Positions 10,896 through 22,399 of a DNA stretch of 64,000 nt are shown here, one piece after another. A program made the position numbers and the translations under genes. The stretch's first letter is position 1, and each line of letters starts with the position of its first letter. Location: positions 268,501 through 332,500 of the forward strand of contig CAJNDT010006188.1 of the NCBI GenBank assembly GCA_905221615.1, written 5' to 3'. Below the pieces are notes generated by a model. That model worked only from the letters and a program-made list of their open reading frames with translations. It had not been told where the DNA came from and ran no database searches. The DNA comes from Symbiodinium sp. CCMP2592. Lineage: Eukaryota > Sar > Dinophyceae > Suessiales > Symbiodiniaceae.

Positions 10896-11971
10896 TTGCT
10901 GAGAGAACTAGAGACAAGGCCGCCGGCAAACCACCCCAGGCCCTCCCTCACTTGGCAGCCCCGTTCCCCGTGCCTCAACCTGCCGCTTTTCGCGACCCCA
11001 GCTGCCCTAGCTATCGTCGCCCTGCTCTCAAGTTTGTTGCGTGTCAGGGCCGCACCGCGTCTCTACAGCTCGCTCTGCTCCAAAACCGGGTGTGCGCTGG
11101 CGCAGGAAAAGGGGAAGACCTTTCTCCAGCTACCAGCAGCCTCTCAGAAAAGAGTGGGTGCGGGATCAGCCCAAAAAGAGACAAAAGTTTTCGTTCGGGA
11201 TACAGGAAGGGCTCAAGCAGTAAGGTCGGGCCATGAGATGTACCTTGTTGCCGATGTGTACTGTACTTTCTTGCTCCACTGACAGGGGCCAGACAGCGGC
11301 CCGGTATCTTCTTCAATGCTGGACCCTCTTTGTTTTGATTTGCTTGGGGATGGAACCACGGACACTGTCAATCGCCTGCGCTATGAGCTGCTCCATCCAC
11401 CACAGAGTACCCGTCTGATAGGCTTGGCCATCTTGGACCGTGCACGGACACCTGTTGCCTGGAGCGAAAGAGAGTTGGGTGCCCTTCGAAACCCAAGTGC
11501 TGTCAACACCACGTCTCTTATTTCTGGCACTTCTGACCAAAAACCGCTCCCTGCTGTATCCCGAACAGCAAACTTGACTCGAAACGTTAAGATCCCTGTT
11601 CTCACAGTGCGTTGACCTTCCACTCAGCCCTCAACCTGACTTTTCGGGTACCCTCTCAAACTGAGAAAGAAATGGTTATACTATTATACTAGTTTCAGAG
11701 GCCCGCGCTGGGTTCCGATCCCAGACGTTGCAACGAAAGCGCCATGGCCGAACTGCGGCCGTGAGACTTCTGTGGTCCACCACAGCCCAAGCGCGTGGAA
11801 TTTCGTGAGCCTTTCAGGCCATGCAAACAGATACGTGTAGGTCGTTTACACTGCCAAGGTCAGGAATGGCCACGCCGATCCGCATGGATTTGTGCGCTGC
11901 CTCAGGGGTTGGGCTGTGGGGCCACATGCGTTGAGGCGCTGCAAGCTAGTGTGGACCGAGGTTCCTTTCAG
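10896..11971. other. Interval without a supported gene
   Basis: The 99-codon frame from 11316 (MLDPLCFDLLGDGTT...) has a mildly coding look but no splice-like borders or recognisable domain. Nothing else stands out. Confidence 0.4.
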
Positions 11972-12055
11972 CAGCTGATTCAGGACTTGCTGTTGGCCCT
12001 ATCGTTTTTGTTCAGAGCCGATCGGAGTTGCGTTTGCACAGGATTGGCAGCGTGA
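11972..12055 (+). CDS. Exon-like segment, hydrophobic helix
   Basis: CCTTTCAG|CAG is followed by QLIQDLLLALSFLFRADRSC and VCTGLAA, then TGA. A GTGATC donor at 12052 would remove the stop. The LLLALSFLF run could be a membrane or core helix. Confidence 0.35.
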   Translation, partial: QLIQDLLLALSFLFRADRSCVCTGLAA

Positions 12056-12295
12056 TCGCTTGCCAGATTTCTAGATGGAGCATGAGGGCGAAACAGATCT
12101 GCGGGAGCTTCATGCACGGAGGCAACTAAGTGTCAACGTGTGCGGTTGCTGAATGTGGCGGTTGCTTGCATCGCGGGAATGCGGGCGAAAGCGGCGAAAC
12201 CTGAAGCCACCCTCTCAAAGAGATGTTCGAACAAAAAGTCCGTTCCCATGGCATCGCGGCAGCACTGTCGCATAGCCAGATATAGCCAGTGCTAG

Positions 12296-12368
12296 CTCTT
12301 GAGAAGGCCTACTTGGCCTACACATTGTCAGCAGAACTGCCCGCATGCAACTTCACCTTCCAAACATC
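12296..12368 (+). CDS. Exon-like segment, unknown protein
   Basis: GTGCTAG acceptor then LEKAYLAYTLSAELPACNFT FQT and a GTGATG donor. Composition is coding-like. It is the last exon-like segment before the repeat zone. Confidence 0.3.
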
Positions 12369-12676
12369 GTGATGGGCCCAATCTGCATGTGGGCATGATG
12401 TGTGCGCAATCAAGTTGACCACGTACTTGCAAAGCATTTGAAAAGTGCGACGGCAGCTAGGTGCAAGAGGGTGGCGAACACTGGCGAATCCGCCAGCAGC
12501 CCATCATGTCGGAAAGAAGCCAAATTGCAACTTGCTGAAGAGAATTCTTGAGCCGACATCTTGCAGGCGCCAAAATCCAGCGCGGTACTTTGTAACTTTC
12601 AGTATCTTTGTCCTATAGACTCAAACCTAGAACCTGGAGCAGACCGAAACCTTGAAGGGCGCGCGCACGCGCACGC

Positions 12677-12933
<257 letters not shown>

Positions 12934-13078
12934 ACCAAAAATGCAAAACAAGCAAGCACACCCACACCCACTGCCAACCGGACCCACACCGGACCTGCAC
13001 CTACACCTACATGCACCTGCACTCCACACCCACATCCACACCCACATGCACCCACACAACCACTAACACAGACACAAT

Positions 13079-13143
13079 GGAGTCCAGCAAGCTGGACTCC
13101 CTTTGACTTGTGCTTGACAATGGAGTCCAGCAAGCTGGACTCC
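13079..13143. repeat. Two tandem perfect 22-bp palindromes
   Basis: Arms GGAGTCCAGC and GCTGGACTCC separated by AA occur at 13079-13100 and again at 13122-13143, spaced 43 nt start to start. The intervening TTTGACTTGTGCTTGACAA is nearly repeated after the second copy, so the whole 43-nt unit is duplicated. Confidence 0.95.
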
Positions 13144-13219
13144 GTTTGTATTGTGCTTGACAGCACCACGGGATTGCCCTACACCCTGAAACCCATTCCC
13201 TTAAATCCTGAATAACCAT

Positions 13220-13400
13220 CAACACAAATGTGTGTGTGCATGCATGTGTGTGGGTGTGGTGTAGGTGCGGGTCTGTGAGTGGCTGTGGTGTCAGGATGGG
13301 GGTAGCTGGAGGGGGGGGGGTTCATGGTTGGTGGTCAGTGGGTGCATGTGCACATGTGTGATCATGTGTGTGTATGTGTGCATGTGAGGTATGTATAGAG
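13220..13400. repeat. GT-rich degenerate microsatellite
   Basis: TGTGTGTG, GGGTGTGG and CATGTGTG elements alternate, including a G10 run near 13311-13320. It is the strand-inverted counterpart of the CA-rich tract upstream. Confidence 0.8.
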
Positions 13401-13764
13401 TCATGGAGATGTTAATTGTGTATTATGAGGCCAGTTAAAACTGAGAACTAATACTGCGCTGACAATGAGAATTGAATGAATAATTATGTGTCGTGCAGGT
13501 CTGCATGTCTGAAGTCAAGCCGAGGTGCCACCTGACAGGGGGTTCAAAACTAGAGTGAGGGAAGCAGGGTGGTTTCAGGCTCACCACCGACCACCGGTTC
13601 TCGGGTTCGGTGCCCACCGGTCTTTGGGTCGGCGCCCCTTTCTCTCACTGCTTCCCTGTTACAATCCCCAGGGCTTCTGGGGGGTGCCCACCTCTCGCCG
13701 ATGAACTTTTCGAGGCAGGCTCCGGCTCTGCACATAGATGGAGTCCCGGAACAACGGGTCGATA

Positions 13765-14052
13765 TGTGTTTGGCAGCACAAGCTGGGTTGTGCTTAACAG
13801 CACTGCAGTGGGGGTTGTGCTTTTCAGCACTAGGTCAGGGTTGTGCTTTGCAGCACCGGGGTCAGGGTTCGGGGTTGTGCTTTGCAGCACAGGTAGGCTT
13901 GTGCTTTTCAGCACCTCCTGGGTCAGGGTTGGGGGTTGTGCTTAACAGCACATGGGTTAGGGGTCGTGCTTTTCAACACCAAGGGTCAGGTTTGTGCTTG
14001 AAGCACACGGGTTCGGGGTTGTGCTTGGCAGCACGAGGTGCTTGTCAGCACC
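13765..14052. repeat. Array of short hairpins (GTGCT..AGCAC)
   Basis: Eleven copies of TGTGCTTNNCAGCAC, each an inverted repeat GTGCT/AGCAC with a 4-5-nt loop, recur every 20-40 nt. GGGTTNGGG-like spacers separate them. Variants such as TGTGCTTGAAGCACA keep the stem complementarity. Confidence 0.85.
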
Positions 14053-14453
14053 ACATGAACAACGACTGCATTCTTGTGCAAACCCAAATCTGATAACCCC
14101 ACACCCGAACCCTAAACCCCCCAAAAAGCATTTAAAGGTATACAAAATGGTTTAACAAAACACAATTTTGGAATCAACAATAGTGCAACAAAGCCAAGAA
14201 TTGAATTGGAATTTAAGTTACCAAAGTCCGGAATTTAGGTTCCAAGACCCTGGTTTTTGTCTATTTTGAGAAGCACACAACAGAGATGCAACAGAAGATC
14301 TCGGCAGAAGAAGAGGCAGTCGTGGGCGTTAGATTCAGGAAGCACTTGTTGTTGCAGCCATGTTTCAGCTTGATGTTTGTTAGTCGCACGCGTTTGCTCA
14401 TGTTGCAGTAGTGATCCATGGTGTGTCGAGCTACACTGAATGTGCATGTACAG

Positions 14454-14495
14454 GAAGTCGAACGGTTTGATGGAGAAAAACAGCCAGAAGAGAAG
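14454..14495 (+). CDS. Repeated small exon, copy 1
   Basis: CATGTACAG|GAA to AAG|GTACCG encloses 14 codons in phase 0, EVERFDGEKQPEEK. It resembles the exons at 15308 and 15553, and its upstream flank (GTGTCGA..ACACTGAATGTGCATGTACAG) matches the flank of the 15553 copy. Confidence 0.45.
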
Positions 14496-15071
14496 GTACC
14501 GGCAAAGGAAGAGGCCGTCGCGGGCACGAGTTTTCATGGAAACCCTTGTGGTTGCAGCCGTGTTCCAGATTGATGTTTTGGTAGTAGCAGTATTGTTTTG
14601 GCGCATCTTGTAGTATCGGTCGTATGCGACTCTTGAACATTTGGTGTGAGTCGACCTACAACGTTCAGCTCAGCTGCAGCAGACGGATGAGCATAGCGAG
14701 GACCAGCCGAGCTGCCGGATGAATTCCCAGCCGTAGTCCTTTTTCGCTGTTTGGCTGTGCAGCCGGCTCTTGTGCGGACGGTGGACGTGTGTTCATCTAC
14801 ACTTCAAGAATCCCAAACTCAAGATAGTCCAAGCGCGACGTTGGGCGTTCAGCACAGGATTGCACGGGATCCATATTATTTGATGCAAGCACTTCCTAGT
14901 CACATGCTTCACGTCGCAAGAAAAGGCAAGAATGCACGGGCAACCATTGGCAACACGCGGCGGAGCACCTCTCGGGGCTGCTTCTGTTCCTGAAACGTTC
15001 CTTCTCCTGCGCATAAACATTCAGTGTGAGTCGAGGTCCCACGGTCCCACCGCTGATCATTTCTGCAACAG

Positions 15072-15158
15072 ACGGATCAGCGTGGCAAGGACAAGTCAAA
15101 GCTGTCGGATGAAGAGCTAACCGTGGCAGCTATCCTCAAACGGTGCGGCCTCCTTAAG
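15072..15158 (+). CDS. 87-nt internal exon, unknown protein
   Basis: CAACAG|ACG to AAG|GTTCAT encloses 29 codons in phase 0: TDQRGKDKSKLSDEELTVAA then ILKRCGLLK. A decayed copy is visible around 14676-14735, where ACGGATGAGCATAGCGAGGAC leads to a stop. Function is unknown; it is part of the gene ending at 16197. Confidence 0.5.
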
Positions 15159-15307
15159 GTTCATCCAGAGTTCAAAAAGGTGCCGAGGCGAGGAAGAAGC
15201 ATATTGTGCCACTGCGCATGCAGGATATCACTTGATCCATATTTCTGCCTGATGCAGACAGTTTTTGATCACGAACCTTTCAAAGGCCCTGCACGCTTTT
15301 TTTGCAG

Positions 15308-15343
15308 GAGAAGGAAAGGTTGGAGGGAAAGCAGCCGCAAGAG
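15308..15343 (+). CDS. Repeated small exon, copy 2
   Basis: TTTTTTTGCAG|GAG to GAG|GTGCAC encloses 12 codons in phase 0, EKERLEGKQPQE. It shares donor GTGCAC and the KQPQE/KPPQE end with the copy at 15553. Confidence 0.45.
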
Positions 15344-15552
15344 GTGCACTGCTATATCATGCCCGTGGATGTCACTGCCTTCTTACCCGTTCTCGCTACG
15401 TTGAGCTGTTCGCGTGGCCACTGTGTGCGGAGGAGGAACAAGAAAGCGAACGAAAGGTGCCGCGACGAGTCTTCTGTCTGGCAGCTTCATGTCGCAGCCG
15501 TGATGAGCCGTGGTGTGTCGACTCTCGACTTACGCTGAATATGTATGCACAG

Positions 15553-15591
15553 GAAATCCAGCGATTTGTGGAAGACAAGCCGCCACAAGAG
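15553..15591 (+). CDS. Repeated small exon, copy 3
   Basis: GCACAG|GAA to GAG|GTGCAC encloses 13 codons in phase 0, EIQRFVEDKPPQE. Charged residues and the P-P/Q-Q positions align with the copies at 14454 and 15308, indicating tandem exon duplication. Confidence 0.45.
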
Positions 15592-15885
15592 GTGCACTGA
15601 TCCTTGCGCATTCTTGCCAAATCGATTTGCCACGTGATCTGTCCATTGAGAAGCGGAGGTGCACCTCCCGACAGATGAAGAGGCAGTCGTGGGATGTCGT
15701 AGGTGTGAGATTCTATGATATTCTATGTTATTCTAGCCGATTTCCAGTAGCAGCGTTCTTGCAGGAACAATCGTTTGCCACTCTCGTAAGGCCTCCGCGA
15801 GGATTGGAGGAAGGGTTGAGTCTTCTGTTTAACAGCTTCCAATTTTGTTTAGCAGCTTCTAACTTGCCCATGTAGTTGTTTGCAG

Positions 15886-16197
15886 AAGGTCCGAGCAGCA
15901 GAAGACGAGGCATCTTGCAAAGCATTAAAGCGGTTTTCGCATCCTCACGAAATTATTCAAACCATCTTGAGAACATACATTACATATTGCGGTGCTGACA
16001 AAGAGACGCCGATCAACTTCATTCTGGGGTTGGTTGCATGGCCACGCCAGGAGGACGAGGAAAGGGGGAGACGCGCCATAAAGCGGGCAATCGAGGCTGG
16101 AACCGACCTTCAAAAGCTCAACGTGCGCATCCCTACTGTACAACTCTGTGCTAATTTTTGCCAGGCGGCTCGAAAGCTGCTGATAAACCGTGAATGA
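15886..16197 (+). CDS. Terminal exon, about 103 residues, unknown protein
   Basis: A strong acceptor (TTGTTTGCAG) opens a frame KVRAAEDEASCKALKRFSHP that continues through IIQTILRTYITYCGADKETP and LVAWPRQEDEERGRRA to LLINRE and TGA. The protein end is helical and basic. This is the longest open exon of the 14.4-16.2 kb gene. I do not recognise a domain. A further AG at 16163 (TTTTTGCCAG) means it might itself be split. Confidence 0.55.
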   Translation, partial: KVRAAEDEASCKALKRFSHPHEIIQTILRTYITYCGADKETPINFILGLVAWPRQEDEERGRRAIKRAIEAGTDLQKLNVRIPTVQLCANFCQAARKLLINRE

Positions 16198-16327
16198 CGG
16201 AGCGAGTGTAGACGCCGCGGTGCCCTGTTCTTGAGTGCTGCCATTGCTGTCGGGTTTTAGGCAATGCCAGCAGTAGTGGTGCAAGTAGTCGTACGAGTAG
16301 GAGTATGAGCACCTGCACGATCAATTT

Positions 16328-16398
16328 CAGAAGCGGTAGCACCAGTAGTTGTAGCAGTAGCAGTAGCAGTAGCTGCAGTAGTAGCTGTAGTAGTAGCT

Positions 16399-16441
<43 letters not shown>

Positions 16442-16491
16442 CAGAAGTAGAAGTAGAAGTAGAAGTAGAAGTAGAAGTAGTAGCAGTAGTA
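16328..16491. repeat. (TAG)n / (GTA)n microsatellite with variants
   Basis: Imperfect trinucleotide run alternating TAG, CAG and AAG. Ser/Arg or Thr or Tyr homopolymer frames here are artefacts. Confidence 0.95.
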
Positions 16492-16775
16492 GGCACCGCC
16501 CTTCCTACCAGAAACACAAAAAACGCTGTTTACGAGCACATCCATCTTCTCGGTTTCGTGATGTCGTCGTCCAATACCAACCATCGCTGTTGGGCACTGT
16601 TGCTGCTTGCTGGGGGGGGGGGGCGGGTGGGGTGGGGGGGTGGGGGGCATGATGATGTACTTTCTAAGAACACATCCATGAATCTCGGTATTTACAGTAC
16701 TCTCGTGTTGTTGTAGTCCAATGTTGCAGTCCAAGACCAACGATGTGTTTAGCGCCAGGTGGTCGGTTTGGGGGG

Positions 16776-16805
16776 AGTAGTAGTAGAAGTAGTAGTAGTA
16801 GTAGC

Positions 16806-16845
<40 letters not shown>

Positions 16846-16846
16846 A
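16776..16846. repeat. (TAG)n microsatellite
   Basis: AGTAGTAGTAG run with single AAG and CAG interruptions. Confidence 0.95.
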
Positions 16847-17939
16847 ATCAGTGTGTCAATCCCAGTAATTGGAAGACCAGTCTTTTAGCAGACTCCCGAT
16901 ACTTTTGGTAGATCGCCGGTGAGGCAGTGGCATGGATTCACGGCCACAGGGTACTCAGGTGGCAACATTTTCCAGTCCAGATGTGTCCACAGCAGCCCTC
17001 CCACTGCAAACGCCATGGGAAGGGATGGGGCAGCTCGTGATTTTGACGTTGCACGAGTTGGTTGGACGATGGTCCGTGCGCAGGGCTTGACTCCTCGGGA
17101 TTAGCATCGCGGACAGGCTTGTTTCTGCAACGCAGTTGGCCGAACGTGCCGCGAGCAAGTCCGGGCTTGAATGGTGACAGACCTCCGCGCCTGTCCTGTG
17201 ACGGGGCATGAGAGAGCCTTGAGCGCATTCAAAGCCAGTCGAGCTGTGAAGCGCAGCCTTATTTTGGAAAGATGTGCGCGCAGGCCAGTTCGAAACGAGC
17301 TTTTGCATGCATGAGTGGTTCGAAGCTGGGCTTTGAGTCGCAGCTGAGCTTGACCCAAGCGAGATGCAGCTCCACGGTTCAAGACGAAGGAAGGATTGGG
17401 CAACTCGCCATTACGATGCCCCAGGAGGTTCGACTTTGTCACACCGGGTGTTGGTTTTGCAGCTTTGTTGATGCAAGATGTGGATGTTTGGGCGGGCAGG
17501 GGAAGGGCGCGGTGCCCGTGTGGTGTGATCGCTTTGGGTTCACCGGGTCTTGATGTTGCTCTGAGGGCTCCACATATTCCATAAAAAACAGTAGCAAGTT
17601 TGCATACGAAAACGGGCACACTGAAGGCTTCGTTGCTCCAGGCCTTGATTTTGTAGATCTTACCGCTTTGCTTACCAAGTGACTCATCATTTGGCTACAT
17701 GGCCTGGAGTCCCTGCCAGGTCATGACTCGAATTGAAGCAGCGAGCTTCAACCAGTTGGAGAAGCTCCTGGGGTTGGAGGCTGGACAGGGCTAAATACCG
17801 GCATGAACACAATTGGCAAGCTGGAGCATTCTGGGCAACGTGGAGCATAGAAGAGCAATCAGGGACACACCATGTTGCAAACGCATGCCAGGAGACTCCT
17901 TTCAAGAACGAAAAGGCCGGCCGCATGCCACACCTTTCC
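16847..17939. other. Interval without a supported gene
   Basis: No exon with coding character and splice-like ends was found up to the left edge of duplication copy A. Confidence 0.45.
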
Positions 17940-17993
17940 CGGTGTTGAGCCGCGTTTTGCCGTGTGAGTTCCTTCGTGATGGCCTGATGGCAG

Positions 17994-18089
17994 GTTCGCC
18001 TGAACTTGGCCGACCTCGAGCTGCTGGCTTCTCTTTTGGAGACTGCAGCCAAGGACTGTGAAACGGCGTCATTGCGCGTACTTTCTCAA
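17994..18089 (+). CDS. 96-nt exon (copy A), unknown protein
   Basis: GATGGCAG|GTT to CAA|GTTGTT encloses 32 codons in phase 0: VRLNLADLELLASLLETAAK then DCETASLRVLSQ. Leu/Ala-rich helix. In copy B (31748) the few differences include GAGACT to GAGGCT (Thr to Ala) and a synonymous TTG/TTA change. It lies just inside the left duplication border. Confidence 0.55.
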
Positions 18090-18465
18090 GTTGTTTGTAA
18101 TGCCGGTTATCATGCCAAATACAAGATGTTTCTTCTATTTTGGGGTTGCGTGCCTAAGTTTCGACCCACGTGTCAGATGACTGTGAATGCTGATCTTCTC
18201 CTCAAGTCAGGCTGGGCCGGGCGCTGAATCGTGAAATAGGGGCATGGAGACTTGGATAGGCGGCTGGGCGAGGCATCGACAAGGTGCCCAGGTGTGACGG
18301 GTTCGGAATCGTAGTAGAAGGAGGAATAGGAGGAGGAGTACAAGTAGCACGAGTGGAAATGGCACGAGTAGTCGGCGTAGCCGTTGCTCTCAATGGCTAC
18401 AGTCAGGTTGTTGATGCCTCTTGGACATCTGCCGTTGTGCAGATGGCTGGTGTGCTGTCTCGCAG

Positions 18466-18492
18466 GACCTCGATGTGCGGCGCGATGTCAAG
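18466..18492 (+). CDS. 27-nt micro-exon (copy A)
   Basis: TCTCGCAG|GAC to AAG|GTGATG encloses nine codons, DLDVRRDVK, in phase 0. It is short, so the call rests on its clean borders and its position between two convincing exons. Confidence 0.35.
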
Positions 18493-18549
18493 GTGATGCA
18501 GCCTACATGTAGTTTGTGCATGTCTGTGCATTGGTAGCCGGAATCCTAG

Positions 18550-18816
18550 GTTCCAGCTGTCGACAAGAAGAAGCACAAGGCAACCGCCAGGGCAACAGGG
18601 AAGCTTGCAGTCGATTCCTCGATTGGCATGTGCCTGACTGTTGCGATGGATCATTTTGCTGCAGAAGAAGACGCGCCCATTCCGAGAAATTGCGCTGACC
18701 TTGGCGCTTGTGCTGTAAAGCTGTGGCATGCATGGCATATCAATTCGACTACAGCAAGATTGCGCAGCGCAGTGTATCGTATACCGTACTGCAGTATTAG
18801 AAACTGCTTGAGTTAG
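18550..18816 (+). CDS. Terminal exon (copy A), 88 codons, unknown protein
   Basis: Acceptor AATCCTAG opens VPAVDKKKHKATARATGKLA in phase 0. It runs through VDSSIGMCLTVAMDHFAAEE and IPRNCADLGACAVKLWHAWH to a TAG stop. The N-terminal Lys/Arg/Ala cluster is basic and the remainder looks like a folded domain I cannot name. Copy B keeps the frame: GTC to GTG is synonymous and only one Ser to Ile change is seen near the end. Confidence 0.55.
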   Translation, partial: VPAVDKKKHKATARATGKLAVDSSIGMCLTVAMDHFAAEEDAPIPRNCADLGACAVKLWHAWHINSTTARLRSAVYRIPYCSIRNCLS

Positions 18817-21800
18817 CGGCAGTTCACAAAGTTCGCGGTATCACATACCATGCACAATCGTTGCTCGTGCTGGCACATATCTTCTTGTTTAAGTGTGTTG
18901 ACTGCGTCCTTCTTATTGTAGCGACGCTAGAAGGTGCAGGGCATATGGCTAAGGGTCTAAGGTTTGGGTTCCAGATTTGGGGGTTTGTTCAACCCGCATT
19001 GCAAAGTGTATATAGCCTCCAGGACGTTTTGTATCAAAAGAAGTCGGAAGCAGCTAGCCTAATATACCACGAACATGAAACCCTGAAAGGGGCAAGCGCC
19101 CGAAACGTTCCCAAGCCCGCTCTGGGCCTTTCAGAGTTCTCGTAATTGTTAGCTTTGTGTGCCTGTGCCTCTACTGCGTTATATTGAGATGACCATTTCC
19201 TTGCGCCAAGGTTGGACTCAGCGCGTCCCAGCGCGCGAGACTGGGAGGGAACCTTAGCATGCTCAGAGTTGCCCCAACCACCTACAGTGTATGTATTTTT
19301 GTGTGTATATATATATATATATTTACACATACATAAATATACATGTGTATGCATAGATTTTACTAAAGTCTTATTTGCGAACGGACGTCGAAGCCTGGTC
19401 CAATTCCTTTGGCGAGCTATTATCGGAACATGTGTATAGCCCCATTCGCTGATCTCGAGTGCAGCGCACGTTAAGCTGCCCCGAGTGAGCTTAACTCTTT
19501 ATACATGCTGCATACCGTGTCTATATATGTACATATATTGACGACGGACGTTGTAGCAGGGCTGACATCGCCACGGAATTATAAGATAGCGCTGCTCGCT
19601 TGCAGAGTCCTTTCTCTTACATGTTTTTGCCCATCGTTGCACCCAGGCAACTGCTGAGTCAGAAAGAAATGGCGCAGGGATCAAGAAGACCCAGTGTCAG
19701 ATGGACAGTGGCCGCACGGTGTGCTTGCGATTGCAACGCAAACCATCGCACTAATGCCAATACGGCCGCTACCTTTGACAATTACCTCCGACTTTGTGTT
19801 GCTGGACTGCCGCGCGGTATTCACTCTTGGACATGAGAGCCTAAATCTGGCTCTTACAAACGAGTCTCTGTTGTGAATGTGCGCTATGCCGAGATAGGTG
19901 TTCAACCAGCATCAACGGGAATGTTGGCATTGGGTAACTGCGGGTAACTGTGGGGCTGGGTGCCAAATAGTTGGAACCTGGCCCAAACTAGGTCTTGTGT
20001 CAGAAGCTTCCAGCTGCCTCCAAGTTGCACTAAACTTGTCATGTCAAAAAATGGTGCAGCATGTCGTCTTGCACATGTTAATGTACCGCAGTAGGAAAGC
20101 CCAAAAGGAGCCACGCGCTGAACACCATGGGTTCGGAAGTTTCGCGTTCGATGGATGCCTAGGATGGCCATGAGGGCAGCCTCGGTGTCGATTTGGCAGA
20201 GCGGCGCAATATGCAAAGCATTGTATGCTGTCAAAAACCTGCCACATGGCCATTTTGCATTTCATGGACCTGTTTGCGGGCAAGTGCGGGCCGCTGCAGC
20301 TCTACCGTGACCAACAGCACAAAGCAAAAACAACGATAGCAGTAGTACGCACCGTAGCAATAACAGTAGCAAGAGTAGACACAGTAGTAGCAAATGCCAT
20401 AGTCGTCATAATCATCATGCGAGGGGTCCGAGAACCCGGCAAGGCTTACTGAGATGTTGGCATTCCTGAAACAAGTTATCTTCACACATCTCGTAATACC
20501 TTATGGCCAAAATATTTGTGCATAGACATATTTGGACATCCGGGACTGCACACATCACTATCAACCATACACAGTTGTATATCATCAAAGCCAAGACCTT
20601 CTCGGAACGATGGAGAGCCGCAATTCGCGACAGGCTCGCGGCCCGAAGACTTCTGGGCTGGCAAAACGGCAAAATGCAGCCGAAACGGCCAGAAATCCCG
20701 CAAAACGCCCGACCAAACAAGTGCACGTGCCATCCCACCGTTGCACGGACCACCGACGCCCTAAAGTGCAGTTTGACAAAAGAGGGAAGTTGCACGGCGT
20801 GCGTGTAGTCCATCTGCTGAGTCTTCAGTGCAAGTGTGCCACATTGAGACCACAGCTAAGTAATCCCGGTGAGTAGGGCTGGCAGGCGACCGATTGCAGA
20901 GGGTGGGCATGGAGAAGCCACAAGGCCGCAGCGTGATATGAAAAACCAAGCCCTCAGACTCTTGGAGTCTTACTGCTAGCCGCACCATGAACTATCAGCA
21001 TATCTTACGTCAAAGAATAAGGCCTGTAGTTTTTCAAAGTCGACATAGTGCGCCATGGATTCAGATTGCCGCCGAGCGAGCCCCGACCTCAGGCAACTTT
21101 TGAAGGCTCGAGATGGAGGGCTCCGCAAGGCAGCTCTCCAGCCCGAAACATGGAAGCTTCCGAAAACTAGGGTCTTTAAACTAAGGATCCTACAATTTGG
21201 GGTAGTTTATTGGGGTCCCCTATTTCGGAAACTCCCACACAATCATGCACTTCCCGATGAACGAAGGAGAAAACCACGTGGATAGATGGACACTGTATGC
21301 TGATCAGTGTGGCAGAGTCTGTCATGAGGAAGTCTCCATGTGTTGCAAGCCGAGATGTGGCCACACTGAAAGGCCTGAACTTGCCTATTGCGCGTGCGGG
21401 ACTCGGAGAACTTTAGTAGAGTTCAGTGTAGACTTACAATGTGGTAGAAGTTGCGCCATGCCAGCGGATTCCTGCATCGTGTAGTGTTTCAAATTGCAAT
21501 GCAGTCGATTGAAGTACAGCCTTGCATTTTGCAACGCCAAGAGGCGGTCGGACGCTAATCCCCCCCGCTCCCGACAGTCTCCATATATCAGTTAAAGTCC
21601 TACTGTTGTCGGTGCAGACTTCCTTTCAGCCGCAAGCCTGTTGTCGAATGTTGCAGCTTGCTTGAAACTTCGGAAACAGATCACCCCACCGCGCCCTCAG
21701 CGTGTGTCAGGTTCTGCCACCTTGCGTGAGACAGAACAGTAAATACACCATGGGTCAAACAGATACTTAGCTCCGTCAAGCTACATGTGGAATTGAAATT

Positions 21801-22102
21801 AACCGTCAACGATATAGTATGGCATTTAGCTTACAATGCTGGTTTGCATCCTCCTTCCCTTTTCGTCTATGAACCGCGAGGGGTCAGCCTCCATGTAGCA
21901 CTGAAATCCGTCGGGAATAAGCAAGCCTGGCCACCCCATCATACAGAGGGGCGACCAGCGACATGTTTTGTGTGGATTTCTTGTTACTTACTGTTTTGCA
22001 AGGGGTTAGCGAGTTAAGCAGCAGCAACAACAACAACAACACCTTCCCAAGCCTCCCCAAACCTCTCATTTGTTCGGGCATCCTCGGACCTTGTCCTCGC
22101 AG
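18817..22102. other. Interval with few supportable genes (copy A)
   Basis: It contains a short AT run near 19308-19322 and scattered TAG triplets at 20336-20390. A basic open frame at about 20607-20876 (MESRNSRQARGPKTSG...) is interrupted in copy B by a 10-bp deletion that removes its ATG. No domain recognised. Confidence 0.4.
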
Positions 22103-22169
22103 GATTGCGAAGCCAGAGCATACATGAATCGCAACGTCGAGGGAGCAGAATGTCTGTTTGCCGCTGCAG
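22103..22169 (+). CDS. 67-nt exon (copy A), unknown protein
   Basis: CCTCGCAG|GAT to GCAG|GTACTG, frame DCEARAYMNRNVEGAECLFA. Identical in copy B at 35900-35966. First exon of a plus-strand gene running to 23036. Confidence 0.4.
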
Positions 22170-22265
22170 GTACTGGGAAAGCAAAGATGCTGATGTTGGG
22201 GTTCCTGCCTCGAGTGCTGAGCAGCCATTTATGTGATGTTGTTTGTCTTCTTCGCGAGATTCCAG

Positions 22266-22355
22266 AAGAGCGCAATGCAAAATCAAAGAAATGGAGCGAG
22301 CTCTATCGGATTCTATCGACCTTGGCAAGCAGTTTGGAAGCCTTGCCCGCAACAA
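22266..22355 (+). CDS. 90-nt exon (copy A), unknown protein
   Basis: GATTCCAG acceptor and AACAA|GTCTGC donor. The frame reads RAQCKIKEMERALSDSIDLG then KQFGSLARNK, a charged helix typical of coding sequence. Confidence 0.45.
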
Positions 22356-22399
22356 GTCTGCAAGTCTAAGTGATTTGAACCATACTATTCTGAACAATC

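Noticed and set aside
11690..11760. tRNA-like T-arm (CTGGG-TTCCGAT-CCCAG)
   Set aside because: The loop lacks the R at the usual position, and no acceptor, D-arm or anticodon arm can be drawn upstream.
16257..16740. Thr-, Ser- and Tyr-rich frames around 16.3-16.7 kb
   Set aside because: Products of TAG-type trinucleotide repeats, no flanking coding sequence.
17101..17619. 172-codon minus-strand frame
   Set aside because: No coding character or splice-like borders; similar frames are open on the opposite strand.
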